Below are positions 8,269 through 16,490 of a stretch of 64,000 bases of DNA, piece by piece. A program made the position numbers and the translations under genes. Position 1 is the stretch's first letter, and each line of letters opens with the position of its first letter. This DNA is from an uncultured Fretibacterium sp. (GTDB lineage: Bacteria; Synergistota; Synergistia; Synergistales; Aminobacteriaceae), in assembly GCA_947168585.1 (NCBI GenBank), contig CAMVMK010000001.1, positions 1 through 64,000 on the forward strand, given 5' to 3'. Below the pieces are notes generated by a model. The model ran no database searches and was not told where the DNA came from. It worked only from the letters and a program-made list of their open reading frames with translations.

Positions 8269-10428
8269 TTAATTATTAATTATTTTTTTGACTTTTCTCG
8301 TATGATACATAGATTTTAATACAGAGCTTAAAGTTTCTTTAATTATATATAAATCTTTGAGAGTAAAATTAACGTCATCAAATTGACGCTCGTTAATCTT
8401 GCTGTTTATGACTTGATTGACGATTTTTTCAATAGCACTGAAAGTTTTGTTTTTTTCGCGGTTATCTTCAGTTTCATCGGCTTCAAGTTCACGGATATTA
8501 GCGGCTCTTACGGCGGCTTCAACGGAGTCGACTATCATTAATAAAGCTGTTTCGCGGCTTTGAGGTTTCGGTCCCGGATAACAAAAAGCTGACCATTCGA
8601 CCTTCTGCCCCATAGCTACGGCCTTATTATAAAAATATCTTGTGCTTGTAGTTCCGTGATGTTCTGCAATAAAATCCCGTATTCTTTTCGGGAGATTAGC
8701 ATCAAATGCAAGTTCAAGACCGTCTTTAACGTGAGAAATAATTGTTATAGCACTTATCGTAGGCGGCATTTCGTCATGAGGATTAAATCCGCCGCCTTGA
8801 TTTTCTACAAAAAAGTGAGGTTTTCTAAGTTTTCCTATATCGTGATAATAAGCACCTGCCCTGAGCAAATTAACATCCATTCCTAATTTTATTCCGACAG
8901 CTTCAATTAAAGTCGCTATCGTCAAGGAATGCTGATAAGTTCCCGGAGCATTGCGCTGTAAATCTCTAAGCAGAGGATTTGACGGGTGTGAAATTTCTCT
9001 GAGCGTCAAAACTGAAAGCGCGCCGATAGCCTCTTCGCAGCATTGCAGAATTATCAAGACAAGATGAGTAACTAATAACTCGTAGAAAAAAAATAACAAT
9101 GCTTCCTTCCAAAATTCGCCTAAAGGAATAAATAATCTGAAATTATCTTGAACAAACGGAGGCCCCTGCACGGCTCTTATTGACATTCTTATAAGCGTCA
9201 TAATGAACGACATTAAAAGTATACGGAATGAAACTTGACGGCGGGACTCGCATTTTCTCAAAATATAAAAACCGAACATAGACGAGAAAACCCCGAGCAT
9301 AGTTAACATTAACTGATGACCGACAGCCTGTGAAGCTATCAAGAAAACTCCTGAACCTGTTGCCGCTATGGAGAGGCAGAAAGCGTAAAAATCCGGCAGA
9401 CAAAGATAAGCAACAGTTACAACCGCTAAAGTTCCTGCACCGAAAATATCAGAACGAGCCGCAAAAGTCTCGCAAATCCAAGCCGTAATCATTATAAAAA
9501 CTATGCACCATAATGTAGGCTTATGTTCGTCCGCGCCTTTGTCCAAAATATTTAATAAAAACGGCAGTGAAAGAACACATAAAATTACTACGCCTAATTG
9601 AACATAAGGAAAAACATCTTCCGTATAGCCCTGAAGACGTAATAAAACAGCAGTTTGTTTATCAACTATATCGCCTTTGCTCACGATGACATCGCCGGGC
9701 TCTAATTTTCTGTCTATAATCGGAACATCATTAACTGCAGCATTTTTTAATAACTCTGTTAAATCGGGGTCATTTTTTGCTGTTAAATTTCCAAGCCGAG
9801 CCAAAATCTGATAAATAAAATTAGCTTCGTTAGGCTGAAGATTAGCTTTGTTAATTTCGTTCCATAAAATAGAGGACATTAACGAATTATTGCCGCGAAA
9901 AACTTTTTGCTCCTGAAGAGCGTCAATATAAGAACTTCCTATTTTGAAAGTATTATTGAGAATTTTTGCTTTTTCTTCTTCATTTAATTTCAAAACTGCG
10001 TCAAGTAAAGGCTTCGGGAAAATCTCAAGATAAGGCGATTCTTTTTTGCTTGAGTCTTTCATATCGCGGAGGGCTTCAAGACGTTTTTGAAGACGTGTTT
10101 TAGCACTAATATCGCGTACCATAACGCCTATAATGCTGTCGTTTACCATTGAGCGCAAAGTTTTAGCACTTGCCTGATCATCGTAACGCATTTCAGAAAT
10201 TACGCGGTAAGTTTCGGGCGAAGGCTGTCCGACAGTAAAATTAATTCCGCGTTTCATTAAGACATATCTTTGAGCTAAAACAATAAAAATCCCTGTGATT
10301 AATAAAAAAGTCAGCGGTTTTATTATTGTAGATATGTAATTAACAGCAAGATAAAAATTATTTTTGTTGAAAATCTTATTAAGATTTTTTATAAATTTTC
10401 TTTTGGGCTTTTTCTTTGTATATATCAT
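8269..10428 (-). CDS. 7TM-HD domain protein, putative cyclic-di-AMP phosphodiesterase (PgpH-like)
   Basis: 719 aa. It has an N-terminal membrane anchor, an extracytoplasmic 7TMR-HDED-type domain (about 50-275), about seven transmembrane helices (280-480) and a cytoplasmic HD domain. The metal motif HDIGKL sits near residue 526, followed by EHHGTT. This is the PgpH layout known to hydrolyse c-di-AMP in Listeria; substrate here is inferred from architecture. It lies between phoH and ybeY, as in many Firmicutes and Synergistota. No strong ribosome-binding site is visible at the ATG. Confidence 0.88.
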   Translation of the reverse strand: MIYTKKKPKRKFIKNLNKIFNKNNFYLAVNYISTIIKPLTFLLITGIFIVLAQRYVLMKRGINFTVGQPSPETYRVISEMRYDDQASAKTLRSMVNDSIIGVMVRDISAKTRLQKRLEALRDMKDSSKKESPYLEIFPKPLLDAVLKLNEEEKAKILNNTFKIGSSYIDALQEQKVFRGNNSLMSSILWNEINKANLQPNEANFIYQILARLGNLTAKNDPDLTELLKNAAVNDVPIIDRKLEPGDVIVSKGDIVDKQTAVLLRLQGYTEDVFPYVQLGVVILCVLSLPFLLNILDKGADEHKPTLWCIVFIMITAWICETFAARSDIFGAGTLAVVTVAYLCLPDFYAFCLSIAATGSGVFLIASQAVGHQLMLTMLGVFSSMFGFYILRKCESRRQVSFRILLMSFIMTLIRMSIRAVQGPPFVQDNFRLFIPLGEFWKEALLFFFYELLVTHLVLIILQCCEEAIGALSVLTLREISHPSNPLLRDLQRNAPGTYQHSLTIATLIEAVGIKLGMDVNLLRAGAYYHDIGKLRKPHFFVENQGGGFNPHDEMPPTISAITIISHVKDGLELAFDANLPKRIRDFIAEHHGTTSTRYFYNKAVAMGQKVEWSAFCYPGPKPQSRETALLMIVDSVEAAVRAANIRELEADETEDNREKNKTFSAIEKIVNQVINSKINERQFDDVNFTLKDLYIIKETLSSVLKSMYHTRKVKKIINN

Positions 10429-10473
10429 TCTTAATTCAGTTAGAAGTTATTATCTTAGGAGCTGCGATAAAAA

Positions 10474-10524
10474 ACTCCTCACTCCCCGCCGAGTCGGGCA
10501 GGTCTAACTCCTAACCCCTCACTG
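10474..10524. repeat. Heptamer-type intergenic repeat with embedded hairpin, entering phoH 3' end
   Basis: ACTCCTC/ACTCC units, a GC-rich imperfect hairpin (CCCGCCGAGTCGGGCAGG), then CTAACTCCTAACCCCTCACT. The right part encodes the last phoH residues (V-R-G) and its TAG stop. Confidence 0.75.
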
Positions 10525-11455
10525 TATTTTCAAATTTTTCGTAGGCCTGGACGATTTTTTGAACTATCTCGTGCCTGACTACATCGGCATAACTTAAATC
10601 CATGAAGCCTATACCTTTAATGCCGCCTAAAATTTCCCTTACGCTGCTTAAACCTGAAAGAGACGCTCCGCCGGGCAGGTCTGTTTGAGTTATGTCGCCT
10701 GTTACTACAGCTTTTGAGCCGAAACCTAAACGTGTTAAAAACATTTTCATTTGCTTGGGCGTAGTGTTTTGAGCTTCGTCAAGAATTATAAAACTTTCAT
10801 TAAGAGTTCTGCCGCGCATATAAGCTAACGGGACGATTTCTATAACGCCTTTATCAGCATAACGCAAAAATTTTTCCGGCGATAATAAATCATAAAAAGC
10901 GTCATATAAAGGCCGTACATAAGGCTCAACTTTTTCGCGTAAATCTCCTGGAAGATAACCTAAACTTTCTCCGGCTTCGACAGCAGGACGAACTAAAACA
11001 ACTCTATTAACTTTTCCGGCTTTCAACATTGAGACGGCCTCACAGACTGCGAGATAAGTTTTTCCTGTTCCTGCAGGACCTGTAGCAAATAAAATAAAAT
11101 TATCACGGATAGCTTTAATATAAGCGCGTTGTCCGGGAGTTTTTGCCCTTATAGGCTTGCCTCGTGCGGTTGTGCAGATTATTTCGGAATATAATTCTTT
11201 GAGTTTTAATTCGCGTCCTTCTGCTATTGCGTCCATAGCGGCACGGACATCAGAAACATGAATTTCGTTGTCTTTTTCAGCAACTGTTAAAAGTTCACGG
11301 ATTAAATTTTCTACTATTTTAATAGGTTCAGAATCAGGGCCGCTGACTTTTACGGCCCCGTCTTTAATCGAAATTGAAACCGGATAGCGGGCTTCTATAG
11401 CTTTGAAATTCTCGTCATTCTGCCCTGCAAGCCTCGCTAAAACAAACCCGTCCAT
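10511..11455 (-). CDS. phoH: PhoH family ATPase
   Basis: 314 aa. A KH-like N-terminal segment (about residues 15-55) precedes a PhoH P-loop domain. Walker A GPAGTGKTY is at residues 126-134; RPAVEAGESLGYLPGDL, LAYMRGRTLN and LDEAQNTTP (Walker B) are all typical. It is an ATP-binding, probably RNA-related protein linked to ybeY in many genomes. It starts directly after the carboxyltransferase stop with no gap, so the two are probably co-transcribed. The C-terminal residues V-R-G and the stop are encoded by an intergenic heptamer repeat that has run into the gene. Confidence 0.93.
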   Translation of the reverse strand: MDGFVLARLAGQNDENFKAIEARYPVSISIKDGAVKVSGPDSEPIKIVENLIRELLTVAEKDNEIHVSDVRAAMDAIAEGRELKLKELYSEIICTTARGKPIRAKTPGQRAYIKAIRDNFILFATGPAGTGKTYLAVCEAVSMLKAGKVNRVVLVRPAVEAGESLGYLPGDLREKVEPYVRPLYDAFYDLLSPEKFLRYADKGVIEIVPLAYMRGRTLNESFIILDEAQNTTPKQMKMFLTRLGFGSKAVVTGDITQTDLPGGASLSGLSSVREILGGIKGIGFMDLSYADVVRHEIVQKIVQAYEKFENTVRG

Positions 11456-12844
11456 TTATGCCGGATAAGCCTCCGGAGCGGCTTGGGCTTGAAGTCCTGT
11501 ATCTCTCTTATGAACTTTTGCGTATTTCTTCGGTAAGAAATCTTTAGCGACCTGAGGGAACATAATCCAAGTTAAAGCGTCTTCGGGTTCAGTTGCCCAA
11601 GGTTTGCAGTCTTCGCGTGCCTGATCCATTTCGGGAGCAATTTTCTCGCCTGGTCTGCATGTGATAGGCTCTTCATCGCCGATAGCTAATTTCTGTACTT
11701 CGGGGTCTACCGGTGCAGGCGGCTGACCGTAATAACCTAAGAAATACTGACGGATTTCTTTCGGAAAACTCTTCCAGCGGCCTCTCAAAACGTTTACAGT
11801 TGCCTGAGTTCCTACCATTTGGCTTGACGGCGTAACAAGAGGAGGATAACCCATAGCTTTGCGGACAACGGGAACTTCATTAAGAACGTCCTCAAGTTTG
11901 TCGATAGCGTTCATTTCTTTTAACTGGTTGACCATGTTTGAATACATACCGCCCGGAATTTGATAGCGGAGAATATTAATATCAACGCCTGCGATTTCGG
12001 GTAATAAATTCTTATATTTTTCGCGGAGTTTCTTAAAATGATTGCAGATAGGAAGCAAATCATCAATTTTAATGCCCGTGTCGTAGTCAGAGCCTGCCAA
12101 AGCAGCAACGATTGACTCTGTAGGCGGCTGACTTGTTCCGAGTGCGAACGGTGAAATTGCTGTGTCAACGATTTCAGCTCCGGCTTCAATGCCTGAAAGA
12201 TAAGCCATGCTCGCAAGTCCTGTAGTGTAATGGCTGTGAAGTTCTACAGGAATATCAACTTTTTCTTTAATAGCTTTGACTAATTTAGCGCAGTCAATAG
12301 GCCCGATTAATCCGGCCATGTCTTTAATAGCGATTGAATCTGCTCCCATTTCCTGCATCTGCTTGGCCATGTTCGCAAAAGTATCAAGAGTATGAACAGG
12401 CGAAAGAGTATAACTCATGCAAAGCTGAAGATGAGCACCCTCTTTTTTAATCTGGTCGGCAGCGACTTCAACATTTCTTAAATCATTAAGAGCGTCAAAA
12501 CAGCGGATAATATCAATTCCGTTACCTACGGCCTTTTTTACGAACTCGCGGACTACATCATCAGCATAATGACGATAACCGACTAAGTTCTGTCCTCTTA
12601 AAAGCATTTGAAGTTTAGCTTTTTTAACTCTTGCACGGATTAATCTTAATCTTTCCCAAGGATCTTCATCAAGGAAACGCATTGCCGAGTCAAAAGTTGC
12701 TCCTCCCCACATTTCCAAAGCCCAATAACCTGCATTGTCCATGTATTCAAGTACCGGCAGCATATCTTCTGTTCTCATTCTTGTCGCTATTAACGACTGA
12801 TGAGCGTCTCGCAAAGCAGTTTCAGTTATGCGTACTTTAGGCAT
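11456..12844 (-). CDS. oadA: Carboxyltransferase subunit, oxaloacetate decarboxylase alpha / pyruvate carboxylase B type, without biotinyl domain
   Basis: TIM-barrel carboxyltransferase that moves CO2 between oxaloacetate/pyruvate and biotin. Metal and carbamyl-Lys residues are recognisable: D13 in LRDAHQS, K174 in IAIKDMAG, and H203/H205 in ELHSHYTTG. A PycA_C/conserved carboxylase domain follows to about residue 440. The protein stops at 462 aa with an Ala/Pro-rich tail and no biotin-acceptor MKM motif, so the biotin carrier must be separate. No membrane subunit or carrier gene is adjacent. The ATG has AGGAGG upstream. Distinguishing OadA from PycB needs the partner genes. Confidence 0.85.
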   Translation of the reverse strand: MPKVRITETALRDAHQSLIATRMRTEDMLPVLEYMDNAGYWALEMWGGATFDSAMRFLDEDPWERLRLIRARVKKAKLQMLLRGQNLVGYRHYADDVVREFVKKAVGNGIDIIRCFDALNDLRNVEVAADQIKKEGAHLQLCMSYTLSPVHTLDTFANMAKQMQEMGADSIAIKDMAGLIGPIDCAKLVKAIKEKVDIPVELHSHYTTGLASMAYLSGIEAGAEIVDTAISPFALGTSQPPTESIVAALAGSDYDTGIKIDDLLPICNHFKKLREKYKNLLPEIAGVDINILRYQIPGGMYSNMVNQLKEMNAIDKLEDVLNEVPVVRKAMGYPPLVTPSSQMVGTQATVNVLRGRWKSFPKEIRQYFLGYYGQPPAPVDPEVQKLAIGDEEPITCRPGEKIAPEMDQAREDCKPWATEPEDALTWIMFPQVAKDFLPKKYAKVHKRDTGLQAQAAPEAYPA

Positions 12845-12915
12845 AAAAATTTTTTCCTCCTGTTAAAATTTTTTATTTGAAATTTTGCCTGTAATTATAC
12901 ACGAAAAGAAAAGAC

Positions 12916-13077
12916 GGTGAGGGGTTAGGGGTGAGAGATTTTTCACGCGCGTAGTTTTCTAAATAAAAATAAAATTTTAGGCACGCGCAAAGGCTTTTTA
13001 TTTTAAGGGTGAGGGGTTAGGAGTGAGTGGTGAGGGGTGTTTTTTAATTCCTAACTCCTCATTCCTAACTCCTAACT
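12916..13077. repeat. Large heptamer-type repeat block with a CACGCGC module and inverted arms
   Basis: Three parts: GGTGAGGGGTTAGGGGTGAG (12916-12935); a module with two direct CACGCGC copies around an AT-rich core (about 12941-12990); then GTGAGGGGTTAGGAGTGAG (13008-13026) facing inverted copies CTAACTCCTCATTCCTAACT (about 13052-13071). The facing arms can fold and may end transcription of the binding-protein gene, whose stop abuts the block. Confidence 0.75.
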
Positions 13078-13873
13078 ATTTCTTATAGTCTTTAGTGAGA
13101 ATAACGCCGACTTGTTTAGCGTCTTCGTAAGGGTCAGAAAAATCCGTAAATAATTTTCTTTCTTCGTTGACGGTAATACCTGCGCATATCATGTCAACTT
13201 TGCCGCTGTTCACAGCCATAAACAAAGAGTCAAAAGGATAAGCAATAATTTCAAGTTCCATATCTAATTTACCGGCGATTAAAGCGCACATTTCAATATC
13301 TATGCCGGTGTAACCGTCTCCGACTTTAATATCATAAGGAGGGAAGCCTGACTCAGTTCCTAAATATAATTTTCCGCCTTTTGCGCCCTTATGTAAATCA
13401 ATGTCTTCGGGCTTGGCCGCTGTAGGGTCTTCTTTATATTTAAGCATAATTTTTTCGAGAGAACCGTCAGCTTTAATTTCAGCGAGGGCTTTGTTGACTT
13501 TCTCTAATAATTCTTTGTTGCCCTGCTTGAAACCTATTGCGTACTGTTCGACAGTGAGGGGCTCGGGTAAAATCGTTAAAATTTCGGGGTCGTTCTTATG
13601 AAATTGAACTGCCGGAGCTTCGTCCATGATTGCACATTCGATTTTGCCGACCTTGAGAGCCTGAATAACGTCCGTAGCTTTTTCGTAAGTTACAAGCTGC
13701 TCTTTAGCTTTGTCTTTGAGCATATCTTTAGCAAGTCCCTCAGCGATAGTGCCTCTTTGAGTTCCGACTTTATAATTTACAAAATCGCCGGGCTTGGAAA
13801 TGTTCAAACCGTCAGCAAATGCTAAACCTGCGCTTAATGCCGTGATGATTATTGCTGCAAAAATTTTTTTCAT
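13076..13873 (-). CDS. Amino-acid ABC transporter binding protein of the SBP_bac_3 family, circularly permuted
   Basis: Periplasmic solute-binding protein; Sec signal peptide MKKIFAAIII...GLAFA (residues 1-20). The mature order is unusual. Residues about 35-147 match the part that normally comes second (KVGTQRGT, then AIMDEAPAV, then LLEKVNKALAEIKADGSLEKI). After a linker (148-167), residues 168-262 match the part that normally comes first (LYLGTESGFPPYDI, GIDIEMCALIAGKL, then ITVNEERKLFTDFSDPY). The ligand-carboxylate Arg (ITVNEER) and the lobe-2 Asp (AIMDE) are both present. The ATG at 13873 has AGGAG 9 bp upstream and is preferred to TTG 13894. No permease or ATPase gene is adjacent. Confidence 0.85.
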   Translation of the reverse strand: MKKIFAAIIITALSAGLAFADGLNISKPGDFVNYKVGTQRGTIAEGLAKDMLKDKAKEQLVTYEKATDVIQALKVGKIECAIMDEAPAVQFHKNDPEILTILPEPLTVEQYAIGFKQGNKELLEKVNKALAEIKADGSLEKIMLKYKEDPTAAKPEDIDLHKGAKGGKLYLGTESGFPPYDIKVGDGYTGIDIEMCALIAGKLDMELEIIAYPFDSLFMAVNSGKVDMICAGITVNEERKLFTDFSDPYEDAKQVGVILTKDYKK

Positions 13874-13918
13874 GATTTTTTTCTCCTGTTTCAAAAATTT
13901 TTTTAATTCACGAAATAT

Positions 13919-13944
13919 TTTACATGAAAAATTAAAAATGTAAA
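13919..13944. promoter_or_regulatory. Inverted repeat upstream of the binding-protein gene, possible operator
   Basis: Arms TTTACAT (13919-13925) and ATGTAAA (13938-13944) with a 12-bp AT spacer, 46 bp upstream of the SBP start. Could be a repressor site; no regulator is adjacent. Confidence 0.3.
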
Positions 13945-14060
13945 TATATTTTCAAAAAATAATTTTATAATGAACTTTATTTTAATTTTAATGCGTATAA
14001 TTTTTGCAGTTGGTAAACTTATGATAAAATATTTATTAATAATTAAAAAAGTTTAAGAGA

Positions 14061-14164
14061 AATATTTTTGCCACAACATTTGCCACAACAAAAACATTCA
14101 AATTTCTTAGTAATTAAAATGTTTTTCAGATGTAAATTTCAAAATAAAAATCACAGATAAAATT
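14061..14164 (+). repeat. 104-bp dispersed repeat, copy A
   Basis: Matches 61497-61600 in inverted orientation without gaps and with about 7 differences counted by eye. It begins with two near-tandem units TTTGCCACAAC/ATTTGCCACAACA and ends 6 bp before the phosphopantetheinyl transferase ATG. No open reading frame is supported inside it. Confidence 0.85.
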
Positions 14165-14170
14165 AAGTAC

Positions 14171-14791
14171 ATGAAAACAGAAATTTATTTATTAAATATA
14201 AAATCACGTCTTGAAAATCCCGTTGACGAGTATCTGAAATTTTTTCCGTCTGAAAGAGTTTCAAAAATTTTGCGCTATAAATTTAATGCCGATAGAAACA
14301 GGACAATATTCGCTGAACTTTTAGCAAGAAAATTAATCGCTGAACAAACAGGAAAAACTTTTGAAGAAATAAAAATTTTCCGTGATGATAACGGCAGACC
14401 TTTTTGCGAGGAGCAGGGAATTTTTTTCAGTCTCTCACATTCGGGAGAATGGGCCGCGTGCAGTATCGGAGACGTGCCTAACGGTGTTGACGTTGAAATA
14501 CTAAATAGGAAGATTGATATTAATATAGCAAAAAGATTTTTTCTTCCTAACGAATATGAAATCTTAAAAAATCTTGACGAAGACGAACGCCCGAAAAAAT
14601 TTTTGGAGTTTTGGACATTAAAAGAAGCATGCCTTAAATGTTTTAATTTAAGAGATTGGAGCGGCGTTGACTGCGAAAAATTAATTAACGGAGGCAGGGC
14701 AAAAAATTTTTATCTTGACGGTGCTGTCGCAGGAATTTGCGTTAAAGACGGTGAACTGCCGGAGAATTTTAATATTATTATGTTAGAATAA
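14171..14791 (+). CDS. 4'-phosphopantetheinyl transferase, Sfp/AcpT type
   Basis: Transfers phosphopantetheine from CoA to a carrier-protein Ser. 206 aa with the paired Sfp-type signatures: GVDVEILNRK (Mg ligands D107 and E109) and FWTLKEACLK (W148, K151, E152), plus FSLSHSGEWA before them. The pseudo-dimeric length separates it from the about 120-aa AcpS. No synthase or carrier gene is near, so a housekeeping acyl-carrier role or a distant biosynthetic cluster is possible. The start lies 6 bp after a 104-bp dispersed repeat that may carry its promoter. Confidence 0.88.
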   Translation: MKTEIYLLNIKSRLENPVDEYLKFFPSERVSKILRYKFNADRNRTIFAELLARKLIAEQTGKTFEEIKIFRDDNGRPFCEEQGIFFSLSHSGEWAACSIGDVPNGVDVEILNRKIDINIAKRFFLPNEYEILKNLDEDERPKKFLEFWTLKEACLKCFNLRDWSGVDCEKLINGGRAKNFYLDGAVAGICVKDGELPENFNIIMLE

Positions 14792-14903
14792 TTTTCGGAG
14801 AGGCTTCTGATTTTCTTCAAATTCTTCGATAAATCAGAATGAAAGCTCACGGGGGTGCAGCTTCAATTAGTTTGATTAATTTCAGATTAAAGGAGGTGTT
14901 AGC
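14792..14903 (+). ncRNA. Structured leader upstream of micro-ORF
   Basis: Two hairpins are visible: TTCTGATTT (about 14808) with AAATCAGAA (about 14831), and a second formed by GAAAGCTCAC and GTGCAGCTTC around GGG (about 14841-14865). They precede a perfect AAAGGAGGTG ribosome-binding site. It could be a regulatory leader or the end of the upstream transcript. Confidence 0.35.
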
Positions 14904-15008
14904 ATGAAAATAGCATTATTGTTTATGTATTTAACAATACAGCTCGTAAAAGCTTTAGCAGAGCTTGTACGAGCCGCAGCGGAGTTAATCCGCTCTATTA
15001 AATGCTAA
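14904..15008 (+). CDS. 34-residue hydrophobic/amphipathic micro-protein, function unknown
   Basis: Starts MKIALLFMYLTIQLVKA and continues as a Leu/Ala-rich helix with regularly spaced Glu/Arg (ALAELVRAAAELIRSIKC). It has the best ribosome-binding site nearby: AAAGGAGGTG 5 bp before the ATG. A structured leader precedes it and a perfect hairpin terminator follows its stop directly, so it looks like a self-contained transcription unit. Size and composition resemble type I toxins or other membrane-active peptides, but no family is recognised and no antisense RNA is shown. It could also be a leader peptide. Confidence 0.5.
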   Translation: MKIALLFMYLTIQLVKALAELVRAAAELIRSIKC

Positions 15009-15085
15009 AAACCTTTACCGCGAAAAGGTTTTCACTCTGAAACAGGATAATCTCTCGCGCTTCCTGTTTCGGTGAGCTTTTTAAT
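15008..15085 (+). terminator. Two successive hairpins after the micro-ORF
   Basis: First hairpin: AAAACCTTT/AAAGGTTTT (15008-15032), starting at the micro-ORF stop codon. Second: TCACTCTGAAACAGG (from 15032) paired with CCTGTTTCGGTGA (to 15075), then CTTTTTAATT. Either could act as a rho-independent terminator. Confidence 0.65.
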
Positions 15086-15150
15086 TCTTAGTCCGACCTC
15101 TCCCGAACATTTTCATTTATTATACACTATTAAGAAAGGGAAAATTTATC

Positions 15151-15735
15151 GTGAAATATTTTTTTGTTGATTATGAAAATGTAGGTTCAGACGGTCTCAA
15201 CGGCATTGATAAACTTGACGGGGAAAACAGAGTTTTTATTTTTTTCACACAGAACGCCGACAGAATTTCTTTTGATATTCACGTTCAATTAAACGAAACT
15301 AAAGCAGATGTTCAATATTTCAAAGTCGCAGCAGGCCAGAAAAATTCTCTTGACTTTCAATTATCGTCTTATCTCGGCTATATCATAAAAGAAAATGAAA
15401 ACGAAAACGAAAATCGCGGTGAATATTTTATAGTTTCAAAAGACGCGGGATTTAATAATCTTATTCCTTTTTGGAAAAAACATAAAGCTAACATAAAACG
15501 GGTCGACAGCGTGGCGTGGCATGTTCTTCAGGCTCAAGCACTCGAACTTCAAAGCGAAATTTCTAACTTAACGCAGGAACCTGCTAACTCGGCGGCAATA
15601 GCTAAAATAATTTTAACTTCCGAAACTAAACAGGAAATTAATAACTCTCTTATGAAATTATTTAACGACAATCAAAAGAGCGGCGAAATTTATAATTTAT
15701 TGAAACATTTATTTGCCGAGAAAAAAGGAGCGTAA
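15151..15735 (+). CDS. PIN-like domain protein, putative RNase
   Basis: 194 aa. The N-terminal 110 residues look like a PIN/NYN-type nuclease fold: FFVDYENVG (D7, E9), KNSLDFQLSSYLG (D68) and YFIVSKDAGF (D98) supply the expected acidic cluster. A Glu-Asn repeat ENENENEN (residues 81-88) interrupts the loop between them. The remaining about 70 residues are helical and unrecognised. The start is GTG 15151 with GAAAGGG upstream. It stands alone with a terminator on each side. This family occurs widely in Firmicutes; RNase activity is inferred from the acidic residues. Confidence 0.72.
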   Translation: MKYFFVDYENVGSDGLNGIDKLDGENRVFIFFTQNADRISFDIHVQLNETKADVQYFKVAAGQKNSLDFQLSSYLGYIIKENENENENRGEYFIVSKDAGFNNLIPFWKKHKANIKRVDSVAWHVLQAQALELQSEISNLTQEPANSAAIAKIILTSETKQEINNSLMKLFNDNQKSGEIYNLLKHLFAEKKGA

Positions 15736-15746
15736 AAAAAAATAAA

Positions 15747-15787
15747 AAATCCCTTGTCTTTTAAGATTAAGGCAAGGGATTAAAAAA
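15747..15787. terminator. Bidirectional terminator between PIN-like gene and rubrerythrin
   Basis: AATCCCTTG and CAAGGGATT pair around a loop, with A- and T-runs on both sides. Serves the two convergent genes. Confidence 0.85.
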
Positions 15788-15798
15788 ATTTTCAGATT

Positions 15799-16338
15799 TT
15801 AATAATTTTCGGCGTTGACTTCAAAATAAGATTTAGGATGAGCGCATGTCGGGCAGACTTCTGGAGCTTTTGTTCCGACAACAATATGTCCGCAGTTACG
15901 GCATTCCCAAACTTTTACTTCGCTCTTTGCGAAAACTTCTTGAGCCTCAACGTTCTTTAATAAAGCACGGTAACGTTCTTCATGATGTTTTTCGATTGCT
16001 GCAACAAGTCTGAATTTAGCGGCTAATGCTTTGAAGCCTTCTTCTTCGGCTGTCTTTGCAAAACCTTCGTACATATCAGTCCATTCGTAGTTCTCGCCTT
16101 CTGCTGCTGCTTTGAGGTTTGCTGCTGTGTCTCCGATGCCCTCAAGTTCTTTGAACCACATTTTAGCGTGTTCTTTCTCGTTGTCGGCGGTCTTTAAGAA
16201 TAAAGCTGAAATTTGCTCGTAGCCCTCTTTCTTCGCTACTGAAGCAAAATAAGTGTACTTGTTGCGAGCCTGCGACTCTCCTGCAAAAGCCGCCTGCAAA
16301 TTTTTTTCGGTCTGAGTACCTGCGTATTTGTTCGCCAT
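15799..16338 (-). CDS. rbr: Rubrerythrin
   Basis: Cytoplasmic diiron peroxidase of anaerobes. 179 aa in the classical two-part layout. A ferritin-like four-helix bundle carries Glu/His ligands ([43 protein letters not shown]). A C-terminal rubredoxin-like domain has two Cys pairs (CRNCGH and CPTCAHP). It reduces hydrogen peroxide with electrons from rubredoxin or NADH systems. The ATG has AAGGGGGA upstream, and a good promoter lies about 40 bp upstream. Monocistronic. Confidence 0.96.
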   Translation of the reverse strand: MANKYAGTQTEKNLQAAFAGESQARNKYTYFASVAKKEGYEQISALFLKTADNEKEHAKMWFKELEGIGDTAANLKAAAEGENYEWTDMYEGFAKTAEEEGFKALAAKFRLVAAIEKHHEERYRALLKNVEAQEVFAKSEVKVWECRNCGHIVVGTKAPEVCPTCAHPKSYFEVNAENY

Positions 16339-16374
16339 TTTTATAATCCCCCTTAAAAATTAAATTTCTCTAAG

Positions 16375-16403
16375 ATTTTAACAACGGGCTTTTAATTTAG
16401 CAA
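16375..16403 (-). promoter_or_regulatory. Putative promoter for rubrerythrin
   Basis: On the minus strand TTGCTA (398-403 of the 16-kb block) and TAAAAT (16375-16380) are exactly 17 bp apart, about 37 bp before the ATG. Confidence 0.55.
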
Positions 16404-16490
16404 GCGTGAAAAATTTTTTGATATAATCGTCGTTGCCTTATACTTGTTTCTAAGAATTATCCTGTTATTTAGTTTTGCCCTTATGGTTTT

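Noticed and set aside
8656-8886. Plus-strand ORF of 76 codons
   Set aside because: Lies fully within the 7TM-HD gene on the opposite strand, has no ribosome-binding site and no domain; shadow frame.
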